Source: Chitinophagaceae bacterium (GTDB lineage: Bacteria; Bacteroidota; Bacteroidia; Chitinophagales; Chitinophagaceae). Taken from it: a DNA stretch of 46,228 nt. The position numbers were made by a program, and so were the translations under genes. The stretch lies in the NCBI GenBank assembly GCA_947454235.1, contig CANGIY010000024.1, forward strand, positions 1 through 46,228, read 5' to 3'. Of the stretch, positions 1-7,722 are shown one piece after another. The first letter of the stretch is position 1, and each line of letters begins with the position of its first letter. The notes under the pieces were generated by a model. That model made no database searches, was not told the DNA's origin, and saw only the letters and a list, made by a program, of their open reading frames with translations.

Positions 1-488
1 TGGCACTCTCTTAATCCTTCGGTTGGCAGATTATCTAAATCTTGTAAAGCAGTCCGTAAAGATTTAGTTTTTTTCAGCCACCCGGCTATTGTTTCTGGTC
101 TATGAAAAGTGAAGATGTTACGACCTCTTGGCTTGGGGTCTCTGAAATCTGTAAGCGTTGTTACTTCACCCGTGCTTAAATAAACAAAATGGAGTTTCTC
201 ATTATTGAGGTATTTTAATTTGGCGGTGGCATAGTCCTCCGCCTGGTCTTCGTGAACGGTCAGTTTATGCCCTTCTTCTTCCCTTTTTGCTTCAATAATC
301 CCTACCGGCTTCCCCTCAACAAATAACACATAGTCAGCGGGCCCCACATCTGTAAGATATTCTCTAACGGCAACGCCGATACCTGCATTCAAATTGATTT
401 TTGACTTGCTTTGAATAATCCAACCGCAAGCAAGTAACTGCTCGTCTATGTGGTCTCTTGCTATTTGTTCCGGGTTTTGATTAGTCAT
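1..488 (-). CDS. hsdR: Type I restriction enzyme R subunit, N-terminal part (runs off left edge)
   Basis: The frame is open from an ATG at 488 to the window edge, so about 162 N-terminal residues are visible. They match the N-terminal nuclease domain of EcoEI/EcoAI-like HsdR proteins (HSDR_N_2 type). The PDDEXK residues can be read as D52, E66 and K68, in the motifs GPADYV and IIEAKRE. Family knowledge: the rest should be a DEAD/DEAH translocase that pulls in DNA and cleaves it when the partner methylase has left the site unmodified. That part, and any hsdM/hsdS, would lie left of the window. Residues 1-85 are almost identical to the truncated copy at 1797-2075 (three differences, by my reading). 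A TACATTTG box lies just upstream, suggesting its own promoter. This is a different R subunit from the one at 39.6-42.5 kb. Confidence 0.85.
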   Translation of the reverse strand, partial: MTNQNPEQIARDHIDEQLLACGWIIQSKSKINLNAGIGVAVREYLTDVGPADYVLFVEGKPVGIIEAKREEEGHKLTVHEDQAEDYATAKLKYLNNEKLHFVYLSTGEVTTLTDFRDPKPRGRNIFTFHRPETIAGWLKKTKSLRTALQDLDNLPTEGLREC

Positions 489-722
489 CAAACAATAGTT
501 TTCTGAGGATGCAAATGTACAATCCTTAAAAGTACAAATTATAACCAAATTACTTTTAAGTAGCATTATCGCATCAAATCGATAAAAAACAAGTCTTATT
601 CTAAACTTATTTCTTTAAAAAAAGTTACTCGTGAATTATCAATCGAAAAAGTCAGTCGCCAATTTTTTTCAAAACTCCTAGGGTGGGGAGCTACCTCTAC
701 CCAATATACACAAATGGCATGC
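235..722. repeat. Direct repeat, copy 1 (hsdR 5' end, promoter, remnant of pentapeptide gene end)
   Basis: This segment matches 1822-2227 in the same orientation. By eye the coding part (235-488) differs at 14 of 254 positions, and the spacer is more diverged. Copy 1 carries about 80 extra bases at roughly 597-676. Its right end (677-722) contains a relic of the last codons and stop of the pentapeptide gene that is intact at 2203-2631. The two copies bracket the DUF1016 gene. Confidence 0.85.
512..519 (-). promoter_or_regulatory. Bacteroidetes-type -7 box (TACATTTG) for the edge hsdR
   Basis: On the minus strand the sequence reads TACATTTG, a perfect match to the Bacteroidetes -7 consensus TAnnTTTG, 23 nt before the hsdR ATG. 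I see no convincing -33 TTG at the usual spacing. The same box stands before the truncated copy (2100-2107), because it lies inside the duplicated segment. Confidence 0.45.
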
Positions 723-783
723 AAAAACTCCAAACTTTGCTTATTATACTCGATGCATTATTTGCTTCGCTGCTAAATTTATT

Positions 784-1800
784 TTACTGATTTTCTGAAT
801 AAATTCTTTCTATCTCTTTCCTCAATTCTTCCTCATTGGGCAGATAAAGTTGATACTTGCTTACAAACAGTTGTGAGTGGATATTGTGCATGGCATACTT
901 AATGAGCAGTTCATCTTTTTCTCTTGCAAGTACAATTCCGATTGGTGGGTTATCGCCTTCTACATTCATTTCGTTTTCGAAATAGCCGAGGTACATATTC
1001 ATTTGCCCAACATCGTCGTACCCCGCCTCGCCTTTTTTCAAGTCTATCAGCACAAAGCATTTCAATATCCTGTGGTAAAACACTAAGTCAACCCTATGAT
1101 GCCTGTTAGCCAGCGTTATCCTATATTGCCTTCCAACAAAAGTAAATCCTTTTCCTAACTCCAGCAGGAAATGCTCCAGATCATCTATAATAAGGCTTTC
1201 GAGATTACTTTCCGATGTGTGGTATGGCTCGGGGATTTTCAGGAATTCCAGTATATATGGCTCTCGTAGTATATCTGCTGCTGTATGAAGCGTTAGTCCT
1301 TTTTGGGCTAGTTGCAGTATACCTTCTTTATCCTTTGATACTGCCAAACGCAGAAATAAAGCCGCCTTTTTCTGTCTTACCAACTCCGGCACGCTCCAGT
1401 TTTCCAACATGGCTTGCTGTTCATAAAAACTCCGTTCCAGCTCATTATCTATTTTCAATAGCTCTACATAATGGCTCCAGCTCAATTTGTGCGAAGCCTT
1501 CGCACAATTCGGGTAAAACAAATAAAACTGGCGCATCCTGCTAAGATTAGACCTGCTAAATCCTTTTCCATGCGCCAATGAAAGATCTCGTGAAAGGTTT
1601 TCCAAAAGCGTTGCCCCATAGGTTGCTTTTGTATTGCCTCCTTGCTCAAATTCCACTATGTGCCTGCCTATATCCCAATAAGTGGCTGTTACCTGGGTAT
1701 TTACTGCCCTCGCAGCCTGGGCATATCCGTCGGAGTAGGTATCAGATATGGTTGATAGCAACTTTTGATACCCATCCGGTAGTGTTAAATTGTTGTTCAT
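784..1800 (-). CDS. DUF1016 / YhcG-family PDDEXK nuclease
   Basis: The 338-aa protein has the two-part layout of the DUF1016 family. An N-terminal helical domain (about residues 10-180) includes TYWDIGRHIVEFEQG and FSRSNLSRMRQFYLFYP. A C-terminal PDDEXK nuclease domain (about 195-335) has active-site candidates D238, D253 and K255 (VDLVFY, then VLIDLKKG). Family knowledge: these genes are often found inside type I restriction loci and are thought to act on DNA, but their exact role is unsettled. The ATG shares an ATGA overlap with the stop of the truncated hsdR copy, so translation is probably coupled to it. The gene sits between two direct repeats carrying hsdR 5' sequence, which points to insertion into, or a duplication at, an hsdR promoter region. 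Length is normal for the family and no frame damage is visible. Confidence 0.88.
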   Translation of the reverse strand: MNNNLTLPDGYQKLLSTISDTYSDGYAQAARAVNTQVTATYWDIGRHIVEFEQGGNTKATYGATLLENLSRDLSLAHGKGFSRSNLSRMRQFYLFYPNCAKASHKLSWSHYVELLKIDNELERSFYEQQAMLENWSVPELVRQKKAALFLRLAVSKDKEGILQLAQKGLTLHTAADILREPYILEFLKIPEPYHTSESNLESLIIDDLEHFLLELGKGFTFVGRQYRITLANRHHRVDLVFYHRILKCFVLIDLKKGEAGYDDVGQMNMYLGYFENEMNVEGDNPPIGIVLAREKDELLIKYAMHNIHSQLFVSKYQLYLPNEEELRKEIERIYSENQ

Positions 1801-2075
1801 GGTATTACTGCAATTTTAATTTCCTCAGCCTGGTCTTCGTGAACGGTCAGTTTATGCCCTTCTTCTTCCCTTTTTGCTTCAATAATTCCTACTGGCTTCC
1901 CCTCAACAAATAGCACATAGTCAGCGGGTCCCACATCAGTAAGATATTCTCTAACAGCAACGCCGATACCGGCATTCAAATTGATTTTTGACTTGCTTTG
2001 AATAATCCAACCGCAAGCAATTAATTGCTCGTCTATATGGTCTCTTGCTATTTGCTCAGGGTTTTGATTAGACAT
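1797..2075 (-). pseudogene. Truncated HsdR N-terminal fragment (92 aa), upstream of DUF1016
   Basis: This is a second copy of the HsdR N-terminus, starting at the ATG at 2075; the longer frame upstream only gains a TTG start. Residues 1-85 match the edge copy, including D52, E66 and K68 of the PDDEXK site. The frame then leaves the homology, adds about seven unrelated residues and stops at 1797, overlapping the ATG of the DUF1016 gene. No helicase part is present, so it cannot act as a normal R subunit. It may be only a relic, or a short leader that couples translation into DUF1016. Of 14 base differences from the other copy, I count only three that change an amino acid. This suggests the two copies diverged while both were under selection rather than after truncation. 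Confidence 0.7.
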
Positions 2076-2227
2076 CAAATCGATACTTTTCTTAGGATGC
2101 AAATGTACAATCCTTAAAAGTATAAATTATAGCCAAATTACTTTTATATGGCATTAACGAATTGAATCGACAAAAACAGACCTAGGGTGGGGGCTCGTAC
2201 CTCTACCCAATATACACAAACGGCATG
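1822..2227. repeat. Direct repeat, copy 2 (partner of 235-722)
   Basis: This copy carries the truncated hsdR start, its promoter, the spacer and the true 3' end of the pentapeptide gene. It lies in the same orientation as copy 1, about 1.6 kb away. Homologous recombination between the copies would delete the DUF1016 gene and restore a simple pentapeptide-hsdR junction. Confidence 0.85.
2100..2107 (-). promoter_or_regulatory. Bacteroidetes-type -7 box (TACATTTG) before truncated hsdR/DUF1016
   Basis: This is the same TACATTTG box as at 512-519, 24 nt before the ATG at 2075. It would drive the truncated fragment and the DUF1016 gene together. Confidence 0.45.
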
Positions 2228-2631
2228 CAGCAGTCGGCTATTTGCATGTCGCCGGTTTTTGACATTTTGCAGCCACCAAATACCAGGCTATCGATGTTGC
2301 AGTAGTCGAAATTGATTTCATTCTGGATGTTGCAATCTAGGAAGGTTATTTTTTGGGCATTAGAGCTTTTGAAGTTGACGCGATTTGAGATTTTACAGTT
2401 CTTAAATACAATCCTTTCAGCACTTACTTTATCAATAGTGACAAAATCTCTGAAGGTGCATTCAATAAATATGAGCAGTTTTACGTCGCGGTTGCGCAAT
2501 GTAACATGGTTATAAAACTCGTATTGCATGGCAGTGAGGTTGGTATTGTGCATATCTGCCAATTCTTTCACTGTTTCGCTGAAGTGCTTTTTTTTGGTGG
2601 TATAGTCGTTGATGATTTCTGTTGTGGTCAT
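2203..2631 (-). CDS. Small pentapeptide-repeat-like protein
   Basis: The 142-aa protein has no signal peptide or membrane segment. From about residue 48 it shows a run of five-residue steps with bulky centres (for example LIFIECTFRDF, IVFKNCKISNRVNF, ITFLDCNIQNEINF, LVFGGCKM). This fits a short right-handed beta-helix of the pentapeptide type, although the match to A(D/N)LXX is imperfect. Residues 1-45 look helical. The ATG follows the stop of the receiver gene by two bases, so it is the last gene of the histidine-kinase operon. A relic of its C-terminal codons is duplicated at 677-722. Function is unknown; a protein-protein contact role downstream of the receiver is a guess. Confidence 0.6.
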   Translation of the reverse strand: MTTTEIINDYTTKKKHFSETVKELADMHNTNLTAMQYEFYNHVTLRNRDVKLLIFIECTFRDFVTIDKVSAERIVFKNCKISNRVNFKSSNAQKITFLDCNIQNEINFDYCNIDSLVFGGCKMSKTGDMQIADCCMPFVYIG

Positions 2632-2633
2632 TT

Positions 2634-2990
2634 TCAGAATTTGTTTATTTCTTTCACTAAATCGAAAGGTGAAAATGGTTTAAATAAAATGGAGTCTGCC
2701 CGCTCAAAGTAGGGCGAATACACTTCGTCGTACCGTGAATAGGCGGTAATAAATATGAAAGGTATTTTCGATGTACTGTCGTTGCCCTTCACGGTTTCAA
2801 ATATTTCGCAGCCATTGAGGTCGGGTAGGTTAACGTCACAAACAATTAAGTCTATTGGCAAAACACCAAGTTTGTACAATCCACTTTTTCCGGTTGTCGA
2901 CATATGTACCTCAAATCCGCTTACTTCCAAAAACTGAGCGAGCGATTCTAACAACCAGCTCTCGTCTTCAATCATTAATACTCTCTTCAA
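2634..2990 (-). CDS. Single-domain response regulator (receiver only)
   Basis: This is a 118-aa CheY-like receiver with acidic residues E8, D9 and E10, phospho-acceptor D52 (in LIVCDVNLPDLNG), the T/S switch region FIFITAYS and the conserved Lys in LFKPFSP. It has no output domain. The start is a TTG at 2990. The first ATG (2975) would cut off the first beta strand (KRVLMI), so TTG is preferred and is unusual. It begins two bases after the stop of the multi-PAS kinase, which makes that kinase its likely phosphodonor. Confidence 0.88.
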   Translation of the reverse strand: MKRVLMIEDESWLLESLAQFLEVSGFEVHMSTTGKSGLYKLGVLPIDLIVCDVNLPDLNGCEIFETVKGNDSTSKIPFIFITAYSRYDEVYSPYFERADSILFKPFSPFDLVKEINKF

Positions 2991-2992
2991 TC

Positions 2993-5900
2993 TTATTGTT
3001 TTGGAATTGTAATTGTAATAGTTGTTCCTTGATTTTGTACCGAGTTAATGACCACCTTACCGCCATGTAACTTAATTACATAGTCAACAATTGTAAGTCC
3101 AATACCGGTACCCTGAATATTGCCCACATTGCCTGCCCTGAAGAACGACTTGAATAAGTTTTTAGTTTCAGAATCAGGTATACCTATGCCAAAGTCTTCA
3201 ATTACAATAATCACATCGGTGTCGCTATTATAAAGGCGCAATATTGGTGCCGGCTTGAGTTCTGAGTATTTAAAGGCATTATCAATAACATTCAACAACG
3301 CCAGTCGCAACAATCTGATATCGCACACCAATTCAATTTCAGGATTGTTAGTAACCAACTGAAGTGAGCGCCCATCTTTGTAAGGAGCAAAGAATTCACC
3401 CATCAATACGTTACTGAATTCTATCAAATTGACGTTAGATTTTTCGAGTTTTGTCTCGCCCTCCTCAATCTTATTAATCATAATCAACTGGTTCAATATT
3501 TCAGTCATTTGATGGACTTCCTTATTGATCCTGCTCAAAATACGCTTCACTTTTTCCTCATTCAGGTTGCCATTGCTAAAGATAAGGTCAAGCAAATCGG
3601 AGTTAGCTAAGATAACAGATAGTGGTGTTCTTAATTCGTGCGATGCAATTCTGATGAACTTGGTTTTAAGTGCGTTCAACTGGCGCTCTTTCTCCAGGTT
3701 CTCATTTAAAAGTCGTTCACGTACTATTGTTTCAGTGATGTCTGATACACGGGCGGTAACAATCAAATTGTCTCCGGTCGAAAAATTAAGGAATTTGAAT
3801 TGGTAGTGCCTTTCATTTTCACCACCTGCATCAAATAGCAGATTGAGTATTTGTGGTTCCCCGGTTGCTCTAAGCGTATTAATTTTATCAATCATAACAC
3901 TCAGCTGATCGACTTTCAACAACTTATAGAAGTTCAATGTCTGCGTTTCTACAGCTGCTTCATTAATACACATTGCATCTGCAAAAGCCTTGTTCATCAG
4001 CAATATGTTACCTAGTGCATCGAACTTAAATACGCCCTCGCTGATAGAGTCGAGCATGTTGCGCGTCTCTTCTTTTTGGCTTTTGAGTAAGTTTTGTTGG
4101 TTTACCTGGGCCGTAATATCAAGTCCGGCAATTAAAATTTCTTCTACTTCGTTATTATGATTATTTAGAACCGGGTAAAACTTTCGAAGCATGTGCTGCC
4201 GTTCTCCATTCGCTAAGTGCATATCTTCTACAAGCGTCAATTCCGATTTTGACTCCAACACTTGCAGGAAGTACCCACGCCTTTGAATTGCCAATTCGTC
4301 ACTAATACCCTTTATTCTGCAATATTCAAAATTGTCGAATCCCAGCAAGCGGTTGCGTAATTCGTCATTTTTTATGCCGTTTTTATTGATGAACTTAAAG
4401 CGGTCATTTTTGTCTAAAACCACAATATCAACCGGCAGCCTGTTCAATATGTTTTGGTAATATTCTTTTTGTGCCGTTAGTTTTGCCTCAATTGCTTTTT
4501 GTTGTGTAATATCTAAGCCATACCCAACAATAAACTCGATTTCATTTTCTTCGTTTATAATTGGCGAGAACAGCCTAAGTAAGCTGACAATACCACTTGG
4601 TTTTTGATATTCTTCAACAAATCTTACAGTTTTGCGGGTTTCTAGTACTTTGTTGAAGTGCTTTTGGCGCGTCAGGGCCTTCGAAGTGTCATCTCCTTTC
4701 CTCGTGTAATAGTCAAAATCATTTTTTCCAATAATCCATGCACGCATCTCGTCGTTTTTAATAGCGTGCTTATTGGTATAAACGTATTTATGGTTTTTAG
4801 ACAAAATAGCGATATCCGCCGGGATATTGTCCAAAATTTTCTCGTAAAAATTCTTTGTGTCAGCTATTTCGTTAGTTTTTGATACATCGTTAGTTACATC
4901 CTTTATTTTCCAAATGTGACCCAGGTATGAATTTTGATTTTCAAAAGGAATGAAATCAACTGAAAGCGTTTTTCCATCAATCATTTTCAAGAGCTTCCCT
5001 TGCATTTTTTGCCTTGCTACTTTGCAATCAATAATCATTTTCCCAAATTCAAGTGGGTCTGCAGCACCAGCAAGTAAGTAACTTTTTATCGATTCACAAC
5101 TTTGGTTAATATAGTAGTCCGGGCTTTCTTTTATATTGAATAGAGAGCAAAATGTAGAGTTGAGCGTTAGAATTATGTTATTCTCATCTTCTGACAGAAT
5201 GCCGTCATTCAAGTTGTCTAAAATGCTAGCTAGTTGTTGTGAATGCAATTGTATCGATAAATCTTTTTCGACTTTACTCGTAACGTCAGAGACTGTTCCA
5301 ATAACAGCAATAGCACGCCCTTGAGCGTCAAATTTTGTTGCCTTACCGCGTGCTTCAAAATATCTGTATAGTCCCAGTTTGGTTTTTACCCTGTGTTCAA
5401 ATCTTAAAGTAGGTTTTTGAGGGGTCATGCTGCCCCAGTAGTTACTCTTAATTTTTTGAACATCATCAGGGTACACCAATTTAAGAAAGCTCTTCAAGTC
5501 AAGTTCTTCAATTGCACCCAAGCCCAGTAAGTCTTTATATTTTGGCGAAAGCGTTAAATTGGGTGAGTTAATTTCCCATTTCCAAAAACCGAAATCTCCA
5601 CTTTCTAGTGCAAGGTCAACCAGCTCTTTCTGTTGTTTAATTTCAAATTCTTTGGTCTTAGAATCTGTGATATCTACAACAGTTGAAAACCTTCCAATAA
5701 TTTCATTATTTTCATTTATAATAGGTTGTACAGTTGCCTTGAACCAAAATTTTTTGCCGCCTTTTGTGTAACCGATGTTCTCGAAGCTAAATGGCTTTCT
5801 TTCAAGAATTTTCGTGTCAACATAGTCTTTATCAATTTGCTGCGAATCAGCACCATATAATACAGTTCGGGGCCGCTTGCCTAAACACTCTTTAATTGTG

Positions 5901-6391
5901 AAACCTGTCAACTTTTGGAATCCATCGTTCACCCATTCAATACTTCCGTCGTTGTCAGCTATCAAAATCCCGTCTACCGATTCTTTCGATATTTTGTTGA
6001 AAATCTGGTTATTTGCTAGAAGCTTATCGATTGCCTGTTTTGTGACATTTTCAGAGTCTTCTTCTGAAATTTCAGCTTCAGCAATAAACATCATTTGGGT
6101 GCCATGGTTCACAGGTTCAAAAACACCTTTCAGGGCGATTGCTTTATTGTTTTTTCTCCTGATTTTAAATGGCTTTGTCGCCGAATGGTATAAATAATCG
6201 AAGCTAAGTTTACTTTTCTTGTACCCGTCAAATTCGAAAAAATCGTGCAGCCGGGCATTTAATATCTTGCCGCAAACCTTTTCAAGATTTTTGCTCACAT
6301 AAACTAACTCCAAATGATCGTTCACTACAAAGTGGAAAGGGAAAATCCTATCTAGTTGATCAATTGAAAACGTTCTGGTCATTTGTACCAT
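2993..6391 (-). CDS. Multi-PAS sensor histidine kinase with HNOBA-like N-terminus
   Basis: The 1132-aa kinase has no membrane segment, so it is probably cytoplasmic. Residues about 7-110 (FPFHFVVNDHLELVYV, later LKGVFEPV and MMFIAEAEI) resemble the HNOBA domain, the PAS-like partner of H-NOX haem sensors. Six PAS-type domains follow at about 125-250, 257-375, 386-505, 513-635, 643-765 and 775-890. The fifth and sixth of the seven sensory units are close copies of each other (DNIPADIAILSKN and NRLPVDIVVLDKN). The DHp helix carries H918 in ASHELRTPL. The ATPase domain (about 985-1130) has an N box (NVIDNAFKYSE), G1 (EDFGIGIP), F (FKSFFRAG) and G2 (GTGIGLTIV), so it looks active. It lies four bases after the LuxR-type regulator and two bases before the receiver. 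The signal sensed is unknown; redox or gas sensing is inferred only from the HNOBA resemblance. Confidence 0.9.
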   Translation of the reverse strand: MVQMTRTFSIDQLDRIFPFHFVVNDHLELVYVSKNLEKVCGKILNARLHDFFEFDGYKKSKLSFDYLYHSATKPFKIRRKNNKAIALKGVFEPVNHGTQMMFIAEAEISEEDSENVTKQAIDKLLANNQIFNKISKESVDGILIADNDGSIEWVNDGFQKLTGFTIKECLGKRPRTVLYGADSQQIDKDYVDTKILERKPFSFENIGYTKGGKKFWFKATVQPIINENNEIIGRFSTVVDITDSKTKEFEIKQQKELVDLALESGDFGFWKWEINSPNLTLSPKYKDLLGLGAIEELDLKSFLKLVYPDDVQKIKSNYWGSMTPQKPTLRFEHRVKTKLGLYRYFEARGKATKFDAQGRAIAVIGTVSDVTSKVEKDLSIQLHSQQLASILDNLNDGILSEDENNIILTLNSTFCSLFNIKESPDYYINQSCESIKSYLLAGAADPLEFGKMIIDCKVARQKMQGKLLKMIDGKTLSVDFIPFENQNSYLGHIWKIKDVTNDVSKTNEIADTKNFYEKILDNIPADIAILSKNHKYVYTNKHAIKNDEMRAWIIGKNDFDYYTRKGDDTSKALTRQKHFNKVLETRKTVRFVEEYQKPSGIVSLLRLFSPIINEENEIEFIVGYGLDITQQKAIEAKLTAQKEYYQNILNRLPVDIVVLDKNDRFKFINKNGIKNDELRNRLLGFDNFEYCRIKGISDELAIQRRGYFLQVLESKSELTLVEDMHLANGERQHMLRKFYPVLNNHNNEVEEILIAGLDITAQVNQQNLLKSQKEETRNMLDSISEGVFKFDALGNILLMNKAFADAMCINEAAVETQTLNFYKLLKVDQLSVMIDKINTLRATGEPQILNLLFDAGGENERHYQFKFLNFSTGDNLIVTARVSDITETIVRERLLNENLEKERQLNALKTKFIRIASHELRTPLSVILANSDLLDLIFSNGNLNEEKVKRILSRINKEVHQMTEILNQLIMINKIEEGETKLEKSNVNLIEFSNVLMGEFFAPYKDGRSLQLVTNNPEIELVCDIRLLRLALLNVIDNAFKYSELKPAPILRLYNSDTDVIIVIEDFGIGIPDSETKNLFKSFFRAGNVGNIQGTGIGLTIVDYVIKLHGGKVVINSVQNQGTTITITIPKQ

Positions 6392-6395
6392 AGAA

Positions 6396-7040
6396 CTACA
6401 CTTTGTTTTTAGTGAAATAACGCACCATTAATTCTGATTTCGACTTTACATCTAATTTGATGTATACACTCTTTAAGTGATGATTTACTGTGTGATAAGA
6501 AATATTAAGTTTATCAGACATTTGCTTGTATGACAGCCCCTGTACAATGAGCTGAACTATTTCTCTTTCTTTTGGCGATAATGCATCAGAAATACGCTTT
6601 GATAATTTTTTATCATCTTCGTGGTTGCCGGAAATTACAGAAAACAGTTTGGCCATGTTTTCAGGTTCCATGTAGCTGCCATAAAGCCTGATTTTTTCCA
6701 TAGTGGCTTCAAGGTCCTTCATGGAAAATGGCTTGTACACAAAACCTGCAGCACCCAGTTTTACTGCATCAAGCATATAATTCTGGTTGAGTAGATCACC
6801 CGTAATTACAATTATTTCGGCATTGATGAATTGGCTTTTAAGGTCCTTTATACTAGTTAATCCGTTGTCCTTTTTAAGATGTATATCTAAAAAAATGAAA
6901 TCAGGTCCTTCCTCGACATATTTATACGCAGAACCTGTTAAAGAGTCGTAGTTAAAAACTACTTTATGACCAACAATTTCAAAATGTTCAACCATTGCTG
7001 AACGTAAAGCACTGTTATCTTCAAAAATACCAATTCGCAT
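6396..7040 (-). CDS. LuxR/NarL-family response regulator
   Basis: The 214-aa protein has an N-terminal receiver (acidic pocket E7/D8, phospho-acceptor D52 in FIFLDIHL, conserved Lys in FVYKPFS). Its C-terminal LuxR-type helix-turn-helix (about 150-212) shows ALSPKEREIVQLIVQGLSYK followed by the DNA-reading region ISYHTVNHHLKSVYIKL. It is the first gene of the operon with the multi-PAS kinase (four-base gap). It faces away from the 2099-aa surface protein gene across a 682-bp control region. It is therefore a good candidate to regulate both directions, though nothing in the sequence proves the target. Confidence 0.92.
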   Translation of the reverse strand: MRIGIFEDNSALRSAMVEHFEIVGHKVVFNYDSLTGSAYKYVEEGPDFIFLDIHLKKDNGLTSIKDLKSQFINAEIIVITGDLLNQNYMLDAVKLGAAGFVYKPFSMKDLEATMEKIRLYGSYMEPENMAKLFSVISGNHEDDKKLSKRISDALSPKEREIVQLIVQGLSYKQMSDKLNISYHTVNHHLKSVYIKLDVKSKSELMVRYFTKNKV

Positions 7041-7722
7041 TGCCTACTATTTTACCGGGAACTAAAAAATCTCGTTAGCCAGATTTTTTTTGATTTGATG
7101 TTATTTTTTGTAAAAGTAGGAGCTTTAATATTCAGGTAGCCCCCTATAAGTAGTGATATTTTGATTGTTTTCATAACTATTTTCTGAAAGAACGCACCTA
7201 ATCGATTGTTTAACAGGTAAATCTGTCTAAAAAAATCGGCAACCGACTATTCAATGATTTTACTATTAGTTCTTTCTGCGAAAAAATGAGAAGAAGACTT
7301 GGTCTCTGTTTTTCCTGAATATTAAACATTATACCTCTCAATTTATTCCATAAAAACTCGTTAACATATGCCTAACAAAGGTTCGGAATGGCATGTTTTG
7401 CTTAAAAAAACGTTAACCGGAAAAACATATTTTCGAAAATTTGAGTCTTAAATCGGGCTTAGGCACCATCACTAATAGTAGTGAAAAACTAGTTAACTAA
7501 TGGTAGTTGACTAGGTATTTGTTAACTGTTGGTTAATGAATTTAATTATCTAATTAATAGTAAATCAATGGTAAATAAAAGACAGAAAAAACAAATAAAC
7601 AAAATAGACGTAGATGTGAAATAAAATGTAAGAAAAAAAATATTTGAAATGTGGGGTGAAGTCTAGGTTTTAAAGAAAAAGCGAACATAGATTTGTGTCG
7701 TTAACCAAAAAATAACAATTGT
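7041..7722. promoter_or_regulatory. Divergent control region with five GTTAAC sites
   Basis: This 682-bp AT-rich spacer lies between the LuxR-type regulator (minus) and the giant Ig-repeat protein (plus). The palindrome GTTAAC occurs at 7360, 7412, 7492, 7521 and 7700. The last overlaps the expected transcription start of the plus-strand gene. A TACTTTTA sequence on the minus strand near 7113-7120 could be the -7 element of the regulator operon. I see no convincing gene in it. Confidence 0.5.
7688..7695 (+). promoter_or_regulatory. Bacteroidetes-type -7 box (TAGATTTG)
   Basis: TAGATTTG matches TAnnTTTG exactly and lies 27 nt before the ATG of the 2099-aa protein. Transcription would start close to 7700, inside the last GTTAAC site, giving a leader of about 20 nt. 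A clear -33 TTG is not seen. Confidence 0.5.

Noticed and set aside
877-1913. Plus-strand frames over the DUF1016 gene
   Set aside because: They overlap a well-supported gene on the other strand and have no recognisable domain.
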